Translations under genes and position numbers: made by a program
Notes under the pieces: model-generated
The model's input: only the letters and a program-made list of their open reading frames with translations
Told to the model about the DNA's origin: nothing
Database searches by the model: none
Shown here: one piece after another, positions 9,515 to 21,500 of the stretch
Numbering within the stretch: the first letter of the stretch is position 1
Layout: every line of letters starts with the position of its first letter
Assembly (NCBI RefSeq): GCF_921293095.1
Contig: NC_060251.1
Coordinates: 65,551,585-65,615,584 of the forward strand
Direction of reading: 5' to 3'
DNA length: 64,000 bases
From: Ischnura elegans
Lineage: Eukaryota; Arthropoda; Insecta; Odonata; Coenagrionidae

Positions 9515-12500
9515 GTAAGTTTTAGCTGATTTTGAGTGTTGGCTTGCGCTGAATAAGGATAAAGTGCTATAAATTGTAAGCGTAATTTTCAGCGTATTGC
9601 ACTCATTTATGTCCGTATGTTTGCATGAGAAGTACCAAAAATGGAAATATTTTAAGGGATAGACGTTTTTTTCTTACCTCTATAAATAGACGCATTAATT
9701 GTCTCGTCCGATAGACCTTGAGAACGTATAATCTGGCGTACATGGACTGTTTTGAGTCAAAAATTTGCTGCTTAAGATTTACCTGTTGGTGGTATTGAGT
9801 GGAGGTAGTCCCGAGGATTCGAAAAAAATTGGAAGCGATACGGCAAGACGCTGAAGACCGTCAATGAATGCCCCAAAAGTACTGAATAAGAAGGTTTGCC
9901 AACCACTAAATTGAATTGAACTATGTGATCGAAGATTCAGATGATAGGGGAAAAATTTTAGTGTATGAACGATAGCCGAAATGATTTCATGATTTTAACA
10001 TTTTCTTATTCTGTTACTTTGAAAGTTTAATGATTACTATCATCTTCGTATCGTAGAATTGTAGGGGAAAAATTTTAGTGTATGAACGATAGCCGAAATG
10101 ATTTCATGATTTTAACATTTTCTTATTCTGTTACTTTGAAAGTTTAATGATTACTATCATCTTCAATGTGTAGAAAATTACCGGGCGTGAACTCATAGTG
10201 CCCACAGAAATTTAGGAAATTATTAGTGAAAGCATCGTTCAATTGGATCTTAATTCAAACCCTCATCTCATGATCCTCCTCATGATTCTTTCTCATTTCC
10301 TAATCACATTCTACTGAGAGATTCGGTGATTCACATGGATGTTTTTCATGAACCAAGCAGACTTATTTTTTAAATTGCTCAATAATTATAACTCGTCATT
10401 TAGTTAACATTATAGAATTTTTGTCCGAGAAACAAAGTCTTAATTATTTTCGTGCAAATTTCAAAGTTATTTCTTCTAACCGTGTCCCATCGAACGAAAG
10501 ACCAAAAAAAAAAAAGATTTTCAAGCAAAATCTTCTGGTTTCGTGTGAAAGATGCTGATTAATGCTCGTATATTGTTTTAACGAAAACTGACGTCGTGTT
10601 TGCTATACCATGAGGATCGTGTGATAAAAATTATATCTGAATCATTCAACATTTTACTATTTCAGTTATTAGTAAATGAAAGCCTTCATTGAAATGGAAA
10701 CGCGTTATTTACATGAAAGACGCACTGCTGTGGACTCAATGCGCTGTAAAAAGAGCTACTTAGCAAATACGAGACCCGTATAGTGACTTAATCACCCACA
10801 TTTTGGGTACCCTAATTTTACTTCTATACCCGATTGATATCGAAACTTTTTTTAAACCACATAAGTGAATTTTTTAAATCGCGCAGTCGCGATTATATCT
10901 CCTTAAAGTGATTTGTGGATGGTGATCAAGGTAGTGCAGGCCAATCCGAAATTACTGGGACCCTCAGACTATGACCGCAATCTTCTCACTCTCCTCGCGA
11001 CGCGACCTCCGTTCATCATACCGGAAAGGAAAACACTGGCCCGAAGGCGAAATGACTGAGTAAGCGTTTGTTTAATCTCGCGGAAGGAGTTGAAATACAC
11101 TCCGCTTTCACCGCCATATATTTCTCCGCACACAGCCTTCAATTTCAATTCGTTGAGAGATTCGTTTTTATCTGAAATGAAAAGAATTAACAAGGGGTAG
11201 AACCTGATGGAAACTCGGCGTCAATCTTTGCTCATTGTCAAGGAGACTCCATTGAAGGAGACCGAAGCTTTATATATGTTGCCGTTTCGCGCGAATTTCA
11301 TTCGGCGGCGTCTCTGGGCAGCGGGATCTCGTTAAGTGTGACTTTCGCCATTAACTGTTGTGGAAGTTGTCTTATTATTTATTGGCTCAGTTACGCTGTG
11401 GCGCAGCGAGGGGGGTTTTGGGGGATAAACCCCCCCCCAGATCTCAGAGAAATTTTTAAGTTTAATCTATTTCATTTAATTGGATTAATATTACTTATAG
11501 AATAGTGTAAAGATTAATAAAATATCTCTCAGAAGGCCGCAAAACTCACAATTTTGAACCATTTATATGAAATTTTTCCTAGGAGAGGGCCCCCTCACCT
11601 CCCGCTTTCCCTGGCGGGTATTCCACACCCTCAGACACCTCAGTGTTTTGCGCCTAGAACCCCCCTTAGTCTTAGGACCTAGCTGCGCCCCGGCAGTTAC
11701 GTGTTACTAACGTGTATTACCTCGTGAATATTGGATATCAATGACTGATAGCGCCGCGAGTAGCGATTTTGAAATGTGATTGTAATGTCCGCGGAGCGAC
11801 AACGATTCTAGCGGCGGACTTGAGGATCCTCGTGCTCATTGTATTACCTGGAGGGACCGCTTTCCTCCTAAACCGTCGACTATTAGCGAAGGAGGTGCTC
11901 CTTATGAGGTTAAATTTGGATCGTTTCCTTTGGTCCCATATCAATACAAGAGTGATTCACTCAGTGATTTAGCCCGAAGGTTGATTTTGATATGTGAGGA
12001 TAGAGCTCACCGCAGACAAAGTCGGAGGCGGTTGAATACCACACATTCGGGAGAGGGGGCCAGCTCTTTTTCTTGGGTCACCTATCTGGTGGAGAATTTA
12101 TTTGAGGCTTCATTCGGGATTCGAATCTGGGACTCTTCGAGTAGAAAAACGTTCTACCCACGAGGCTACCTCGCTCTCCCGACTTAAGAGTTGGTATTGT
12201 CAAAGCTTTATTCAAAATTTACGCATATGTAGGAAAAAAATTAGTATCCTCTTCCGAAATAATGGGCTCTGAGACAGCCTAAAAATCGATTGGTGTCCGG
12301 TAAAAATCATGTTGATGTGGTTGGATGGATGGGGTGAACCAACTGGAATTCTTTTGCAAAATTTGGATCAATGTATTTATCTCATTTCTTTAATTCCTCT
12401 CGTATCTTATTTTCCCTCGTTTTTCTTAATCGGTAGACATGCTAATTTTTTTGCGTCATTTTAGGTTATCTAAAAGTCGAATTTTTTACATACTAATTGA

Positions 12501-15500
12501 TACTTAGCCTCTAAATTGTTTTTATTTCTGGGAACGTTGCCATTTATTCTAGGACTTACTACTATCCGATAGATTCCGATAGAAGCGATAAATTACGAGA
12601 GATATTTTGTCGAACGGATAGATATGGGAATTCGTTTTTCCCCCGAACCATAAAGGACTTTAATAAACGCTAGTCCCAACCTCGTTAGAGCACTTCATTT
12701 TTTTTCAGTTGTAAACGGCTGGTTTCCTAACACCTCCTGCCACACGCCTTTTAGGCGGCTCGCGGGGTATTATGTAGATGTAGATGTATCCATGCCGTTA
12801 AATTCTTGTTTCACTTAGATCCTGATTAACTTGTATTTTCTCATATAATATAGTACCTATTTTCTTGAGGGACGCAAGCTGACATTTTGCTCTGGTAATA
12901 TGTGTTTTATAACGTCTTTCCCCAAAGTAAATGTTTAGGCCCAAGCAGTTTTTCAAAAAGCGAATGAATTCAGAATCCAAAAAGCACGTTGGTAAAGAAA
13001 TTTTTATAGAGCTATTCTTAGTTTTATATTTTACTTAAAGTAAATTTCAATCGAAATTTCTATGATAAAGAATAAAAATCTCAAATTATAATATTACTTT
13101 CTGTACTACTGTACTACTCTAACTGTACTTTCGAAGACAGAATTTTTATTTTTCTTTCCTTTATTTTTTCGATCCAACTATTGGTCATCAGCGCCCTCAG
13201 AACGAAAGCAACTTCATATAACTTCGTAGAGAGAAAACATTTAGTGATGTCGACGCTGTGCGTCTTTAACTAATACTTACAGCTCAACACAATACGGACT
13301 ACAGGGTCCTTCTTGTTGGACTAGAATGAGGAAATTTAAGCTTTTTCTCGGTAATTTCTGGTTCAAGGACTGTTATTTGAGACCACAACAAGCAAAAACT
13401 ATTGTTGACGCGTAAAATCTCCCCTCGACAGGGTGATTTTTTTCTGTGGTGGTTTTCCTCGATTTGATCCGTTGACCTCTACTTGTTTATCACCTCCAAA
13501 ATGTATCTGATATAATTCTTCGTTTTAAGTTGTGACACAAGTAGGAAGAAAATTTCAGAGCACAGTCACGTTAAAGTTATTTCAGAGCACAATCACCTTT
13601 TATTTATTTTTTCGATTTTTATTTCGTTATTCCACGCCATTTTATAGGTATTTCGCGGGGTCTCATTTTTTATTATTAAGGTGGTATAATTTGTTTTCTT
13701 CCCTGGATGACGTTTAGCGTAAAAATTTCATTTTGGTTCTGCGTAACATGCTGCGGAAATAGATTTGGCTTCAAGATATGTCCAAGACGGGAAGAAACTC
13801 TTTCCACAAAGCATTATCCTATGCGACAGGACACGCAGAGAATTGACTCCGATTTAAAGCTTCTCAGGCACCTGCAGGAGGGCCGGAACTGGGAGTTTTG
13901 TCAGGGAGGCGTCAGTTTGCCGCCCTGATCTCCTTCGCTCCCTCCCCCCTCAACAATAAAATATAATAGTTCCATAAGGTATTTTTTATATGCTGTAGAT
14001 GAAATTACGCACCGTATCATTGATTTACGGAATTTTTATTAATACTATTATTTTCGTCATCATCGTCATCATAAGTCAGCAATCCTAAGATTGCACTATT
14101 ACAATCCATTTTCGGGTGTACGTCTGCATGTTTAATATTTAAACTCGACGTTTCGTTCCTCCAGCTGGGAACGACGTCAGGAGACTGAAGTTATAAATAT
14201 TTTCCGCTCGTACCGTCGAAAACCTAAAAAAAAAACCCTAAAGCCAAAATCCTAAGATTGGTTTGACGCAGCTCTCCGTTCCTCTGTCTTATCCGCTAGC
14301 ATTTTCATTGCGACACATTTATTCTCTTTTGCATCCTTTATAGCATGTACTATGTAACTCACTCGGGGCCGTCCCTTGCCCTTCTTCCCTTCCACCAGTC
14401 CTCCTAAGATTCTTTTGATCAGGCCATAATGCCTCATATTGCGGCCAACTAAGTTATCCCGTCTTCTGCTTATGGTTCTTATAAGACTTCTCTTTTTTCC
14501 CACTCTTCATAGCACTTCCTCTTCACTTATGCGGTCGATCCATTTCATCCTCATCATTCTTCACTAGCAAACTTTATAATTTATATATTATTAGTTATTG
14601 TGGAATAATTTAATGAGAAAAATTAAAAAAAAAACGTTTTAAATAAACTTCAAATTGCCGCAAACTGCCGCCTCCTGAATCTGCCACCAGGGGTACGTGC
14701 CCCCTCTGCCCCACCCTAGTTCAGGGCCTGACCTGCAGTATATTGCATTACAAAATCGGTCACTGGACATTTTTCCTCCGTATAACCTCCCATTGCATCG
14801 TCGATATCCACGTGGCATATTATGTCAGTGCATTGTGCGCGAAAGATGCCAGTCAGTGTGGTTGCGGCGCGGCCTTTCTCCCGCCGGGGCCGTTATCCTC
14901 GCCGTTGTTCTGTTTACCAGTGACGATGATGGGCTGGCCGTTGAGGCAGGCAGCGGCCGTGACAAGGCCAAGGTCTCCCTCTGCTTCACTCTCCCCGCCA
15001 CCGGGCGACCTTCTTACGCCGCGCCGCAGCGAGAGTGGAACGGTGATGCGGGCGGACGGAGTGGGGTCCTCTCGCGAAGCCCACCCCTCCCCAAAAGAGA
15101 TATCGTTCTCCCGAGTGAGAAGGAAATATGCTTCCACAACCCATGGGCGTTCCCAGCGGGGGGCTTGAGGGGCGGCTGCCCCCCCTAGAAGCGAAAAATA
15201 AATTTAGTTCAATGCAAAATTTTTGAACAAATTTATTTTTGAAGAAAGATGATAATAGTATAAAACGTGGAACTAAAATAAAAATCATTATTTTTCAAGC
15301 CAATTATTTTGTAAACTAATTGTACGCGCCGTCGTAATTTTCTTAAAATTTTGGTGCCATTAACCTTTTCTGTGCTAAAATGTTACAACTCGAACGACCA
15401 CGGCTTGCCCTTAGTTTTCATCCTATGGGTACGCCCGTACCACTGTCTTATAATCCTATTCTCTTTGTCCTTGACCTCTGCTTACCTAACGTTCATTTCA

Positions 15501-18500
15501 CTGAAACGGCTTTCAAAATCACTTCCTCGCATATTACTCGCATCATCTTTATCTCCTCCGCAAATCATTCAGGGTAAGTTTCAGGAGGAATCTGCAATAC
15601 TTCAGGAGGTGGTGGGGAGGCAATTTCAATAATTTTTGTCCATAAATATGGGGTCATAACTCCTGAGTCTATACTATTGCGCAATATCACCTATCATGAG
15701 ATTCATTGTTTTAAACATTCAATTCTAACAATCCCACTTCACTCCCTTTTCAATTCGTACTGTCGTCTTCTATTGATATAGATTTTCGAAGTTCGTTTCT
15801 CTAGTTTCAAATATGAAGGTGATGTAGGTACAGTTAAGTGCATGAGAGAAAATGAGGCGAATTTGAAAGTATCAATGAAAATTATGAAGGCTATTGAAAT
15901 AACCTAAGGCCATAGTTGTTACGGAACCCAAGCGATCAATTTTCCAACTATCCTCAATTATCGTGAAATCGTAAATGTTTACGGCAGCTTATGAGCGCGC
16001 GGGATTACTTTGGCCTTGATTTGCCACTGCTTTCATTGCCATTACTTTGCATTAGTGAGCGCAGTTAGATAAATATGTAAACTGGATTTTTGGAACTAAA
16101 TATTTTATCTTATGGTTACCATTCGCGTCGCCGTGAACATCGACGTGGATTCAGGACGCAGGCCGCAGTAAAATTTATTATTATTTATTGGATAAATAAC
16201 CCCGGCGCGACCCTCCATCAAGTGTTTACTCCAAGTACACTGGTCTACTTGTTGGTCTACAGACTGAAGGGTTCCAGGTGGAAATCCCTGAGTTAGCCTT
16301 TTGGCGCGTCCAAGAAAAGTATTCACGAAACGAGGTGGCCCTGCGAAGGGAAATGGCCCCATGGCCCTATGTGTATATTTCACCCACCTGTGACTTAACC
16401 CTCACTGAGATCTCTATTACCGTTCAAAATGTTCATCGGGTTGAAAAACTATGTCAGAATGTGTGAATTCAGTATAAATAGTGAAATCATTTTCGAGCTG
16501 ACTATGTCAATTTATGAAAATCGCCGATGATTTTTTTCTGTAAGATGAATGTAGAACCATTGGGTGCTATAATGAATTATTATCACGCCAAAATTGCATG
16601 TAAATTAATTTTTATTGGCAATTATTTCTGTACCTCTTGTATTTGAATAGGGTAGTTTCTTTCATCAAAGGAAACGAATTGATTGCGATTCGTTACCCAC
16701 CATTAGTGTATTCATAATATACAAATTATTTGGTTTTAGAAATTTCAGTTTAGACGAATCCTAACGGTCAATTTTAACTTAATTTGAAAAAGGCCAGATT
16801 GGCGCCCATGCAATTACCCACGTTACGTCACTCCACGTTACGTCACAGGGACCTAGTTTCTATACGAGTAGTCAGGAGTTTTCTATCGCCTGAGATAACC
16901 AATGCATGCATGAGGCACAGAGCTCAGGGAAACATCTCTTAATAATCACCTATTATTATTGCCTATGGTCGGAAGGTTTCCTTCATTTGATAGGGTATTA
17001 ATAATCCTTAATTAAGCCAATCCTTAATTACCTGCTAGCAGGGTACTCTACGCTACCGCCATGCTCGGCAGCAAGCAGCCTGCATCGTAGCGGCGTTCAT
17101 AGCCTCGCACTCAGATGACCTCACACAGCAGCAGCCAGACGTTACACGGGCTTTTCCCAGCATTCATATTTAGCCGTCGCGTTTTAGGGCACTTGAAAAT
17201 TTTCACTTTTCATTTAATCGCGAAAAAAAGATATCGTCATTTAAAAATCTAAAAGCGTGAAATACGTACTCCAGGAGTAATAATATTTCGATTTAGGCAA
17301 TAAAAAAATAGGAAAACACCCAATTATTAGTTCTTGGAGTAGGTACTTGGGTCCCTTTCAGACCTTTTTTGCCAACCTTTTTAAGTAAATACTTCCTTCA
17401 TTTGTCGGAGAAAAGTAAAGTTGAAGAGGACGGAGAGGAAGGGTAATAACGAATTCCAGACGTGGTGAATGAGGATAGAAACCCCCTGCATGAGATGTAG
17501 AGGAGACAGAGATGGTGAGAGTAATTTGCGAGGAGATAATTTTGAAAGCCGTTTTAGAGGAATGAGCGTTAGGTAAGCGGAAGTGAAGGACAAAGAGAAT
17601 AGGTTTCTAAGACAGAACGAAAGGGAGTTGGCTTTTTTGTGAATTAAAGGAGTAAGTTCATATTCTAGACTTTAGGGGTGTTTCGCAAAATTCTCCATGT
17701 AACCTTAAGCGGTAGAATACCGGTGATAATAATGGTTCCTTCATCAGGGCTGTTGTAACTTGTATGGTATTTAAATTCAATCCTTTTCTTCCGGAGTTAC
17801 CTACTTAGTATACCTATACAGACAGGTATGTATTAAGCACACTTTTTTGTGTGTTTGATACTATAAATTACTCACTTATGCAGGAACACATGTATTCCGT
17901 CTTGTAGATATAATTAAATGACACGCTCCTTTCATCTTCCTTTCCAGGTGGTAATTTTAGAAAAATTATGAGCATTCCATTTCATTAGCATCGTTGACAT
18001 TACTAACATGTATCATATTTTTCTGTGTGGCTTTCCTGCCATTATTTTTCTGTATTTTCCTGCTGAAATGAACGGGAGTTTTTTTTTTGCTCCTAACTTA
18101 AGTTTGAAGTTACCTTATAGATCAAAGCGACGCCGAAGCGCTTAGAGGAGAAATTTCGACGCGGAAGCCATTTGCATTTTTTCTTGTTCGGCGGAGAGAT
18201 TTAATGTATGCAACACAGTGTCCGATTGAATATTTGCCTTAGAAGGAAAGAATATGCGGAAAAATGTTTGGTGTGAGTGAGAAAAGCGCGTGATAAATAT
18301 TTCAAAGACAAGGTTAATCATTTTGGCAGATAAAAATTACGAAAAAATCTCTACTTCTTCGAGGCAAATAGATAGGTAGTCAACAACGCTAATGAAATAT
18401 TTTTGGGTGATTTACGTGTAAATAATGAGCTATCAGTTCAACTGTGAATACTCGAGCGTTCATTTAAGTATTCTTATATCAACTGCGAGCTAACGAATTT

Positions 18501-21500
18501 TGATCGAACATGCATGTGGAAGTAAAGTTTTCATATCTAAAGCAAAACTAATGCATATATAGTAATAGAATAATAGCATAAATAATCTATTTATGTATAA
18601 GTATAAATTTCGTAAAAATTCGATTCCACCCCAGAACTGATTACTTTAATGTCGAAATACATTTTTTTTTTAAGTTCCAAGCGTAATTGATTCGTTTTCT
18701 CGTTTAAATACTAAAACGACTCCTTTTTTGGACGCATGAGTATGGAAACCTCAAGATAAACGAAATCAAATAATTTTAAAGCTAACTTTCATCTTATGAG
18801 TATGAAAACCTCAAGATAACCGAATGCAAATAATTTTAAAGCTGATTTTCATCTTTTCTGAAGATTTCCATGCACAACACATTTGATAAAAAAACTCCAT
18901 GAACAAAACATTTCTGGTTTCTCTCTCTCCGTGACGTTTAAATGCTGCTATCCAAGCACCAAACGGAAAGTGATCCTTTTGGCCCATTTGCATCCATGGG
19001 GGAAAAAAGCAATAGTCAACTAGGAAAATTATTTTTTTATCCATATTTTCACAAAATGGTGCTTTTCTTGTTTTATTCAACGGCGCATTATTACAATTTT
19101 TTCATAGGTTTCTTCCAAAGATTTTTTCCTTACTTTAACAAATGAGTAGATTTTTCTGTTACATGCACGTTTTTGTTGTCTCACGCGAGCAGAGCCACAT
19201 GTTTGATTGCAGCTTGCCATCTTTGAACGCCTTTCTGGGGTAGGAAAGACGTGACCTCCTGGTAAGGAAGACGGAACGACTCAATCGTCCTGGTGGGGGT
19301 CACTTCGGCTCTTTTGGCGCTTTATTTAGCGTCCTTGAATCTGAAAAATTCTCGGAATATTTATTTTTTCGGTTCTCTCCGCACCTTAGCCAAATATTCA
19401 AATTCTTTTTAAAGAAACCGGCTCCTCTCCAAATTCCAGGGTCACCATAACTGCCTGGGAACGGCGAACAGGTCTTCTATGCTAATGTTTTTTTCGAAGA
19501 CTATAGCAGTGACCACGTTACATTTTCCTTGTTCTTCATCAAAATTAAGGATGGTTTCACTTTTTCGTAAGTTACGATTCTAGTTCGGTTCCTTGCCTCA
19601 GTTCTCTTTTGGTACCCTAATGATACACTATTTTACGTTCATAATATGAATTATGTTCGAGAAAAGTTTTCGAACTGGATTTTGCGCAATTAATTTCAGT
19701 ACCGTTAGTATCAGAAAGTTTAAAATTGAGAGATACTCCTTGGCCAGTTTATTCTTTACTACTGCTGCCTCTTCGGATCCGAATCGTGATTTGTGGAGAT
19801 GCTTGCATTCAATTGTTTACACAAATTCGAAATAGTGTGTTCAAGGTTTAATAGGTTGAATGGGTGAATACAGTGCAGCGACACTGAAGGCGTACCCTAA
19901 TTCACGGAGAGAAGATTATGCCTTTATGAACTCTTTCACTGACTTTGCAAGCCGCAAAGTTGATGATGTGGGAAATGAGTTCAATTGAAGGAATATATGA
20001 ATCTATTGTAACACGCTTATTGAAACTTTTGTGTCCTAAAATGAAATAATTTCCTCTGATAACGGAGATATCTTTAATGCTGATGTGGATATTTTAAATT
20101 CCCTCAGAAACTTGTAATTGAAATTGAACAAAATAAAATTCAGGCTTTCTAATCTATGTGTTTGAGGTGGTTATGCTGGAAAGAAGAAGTTAGAAAGTTA
20201 CCATATTACGGGATTAATACCAACTAAAATGAAAAATACTGGCTAAAGTTAATAAGTTGTCATTTGGATCCCGAGGAATCACAAGAGAATTGGTGGAGAG
20301 GTGAAATCGACTAAGTGTTTTCTTAAGATTTTTAATGAAAATAACCTAAAGCACGAAAAGCATAAAATATTTATCACAAATTTTAATTTCTCTCGTCCCA
20401 GTTGACATTATCAACGTAATTTCATCTTACGCCTAATAACTTTACGCCTCCATTGGACGGAATGTTTACTAATAGAAGGCCTGGTGTAATATGATGTCCG
20501 GATGTATTGAATATTGAGTGTATAAAATTTCCATTGGATAGAATGATGCGGCCAACCACTTCAAGGATTTAAATCACCGATTATAACGTTAATCGCCGAT
20601 AATTTGTTCTTTTCCAATCGCAGCATAAACTCATATTTTTTCGCCAAAATTTTTGTATTCATGCATTTAAAAAGCTATGTGCCACAATGTATAAGTAGCT
20701 TAATGAATATATGAGAAAATATTATTTTCTAACTGATAGCCACAGTGAAGTTGTAACATATTCAGATCGTGGGAGGAGATTCCATGGCAAATAAGCGTCA
20801 CAAAAAATATGGGTGACTATTTCATCTGCTTGGGATGAAGGTCATGTAAGCTCAGTGGTCAACTTCCGCAGACGCTCTGTTTATTTTCTCGAAGCCCTCT
20901 TGATTCTTCACGTTTTTGGCTATGTATGCTGGCTCGTGATGTTGAATTATCGTCAGATGGTTATCTCACGGTTGAGGAAGCAGCATGAATTTTTCGTCAC
21001 CCGTGGAAGAAATGCGAAGTCGTGACTAATGTGATTCGCCATAAGAGGTTTTTGGCTTCTATCGCATCCAATAATTCGTCCCGGAAATATTTTACCCTCG
21101 CATTCCTAGATTTGTATGTCTCCCTTTCTTCTTCAAATTTATAAAGCTAAAACTTTTTTCTCCCATGCTTACATTAGAAATCACTTTTCTTTAAATATTT
21201 GCGCTCTCCGGGAAAAAATATGCAGTTACATTTTGGACTGTATAGGGCTGGTCGCTATTACAGTGGGAACTGGGAAACCTTGAGGCTATCTTTCAACCGA
21301 TGACGTCAAGAGTTAATGAGGGAAAATTTCAATGATCACAGAATCACTATATCAGTTTTTTATGGGTGATGGATGCGCGAAAATATTTTTTCGGTTACTA
21401 ACGTGATGCTAGAGATTTCAACGTCTGGCAATCCTGATCTCATTAGTTTATAGCAATGAAGCAAGCAGTTAATCACGCAATAACCTGTAATTTGTATTTT

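Larger units (their letters stand above)
13880..14729 (+). mobile_element. MITE copy (GGGCCGG...CTAGTTC family) split by a LINE
   Basis: Ends gggccggaactgggag (13880) and ccctagttcagggcctg (14729) form imperfect inverted termini. The same family occurs uninterrupted at 23433-23762: compare tgccaccaggggtacgtgcccc with ttccaccaagggcacgtgcccc. Relative to that copy, about 500 bp (roughly 14057-14565) are extra; this is the LINE fragment listed separately. Confidence 0.7.

Noticed and set aside
14697..15188. 163-codon open frame (+), overlapping frames of 141 and 94 codons
   Set aside because: Three overlapping frames on both strands in GC-rich DNA that runs from a MITE end into another MITE end. 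No family resemblance.
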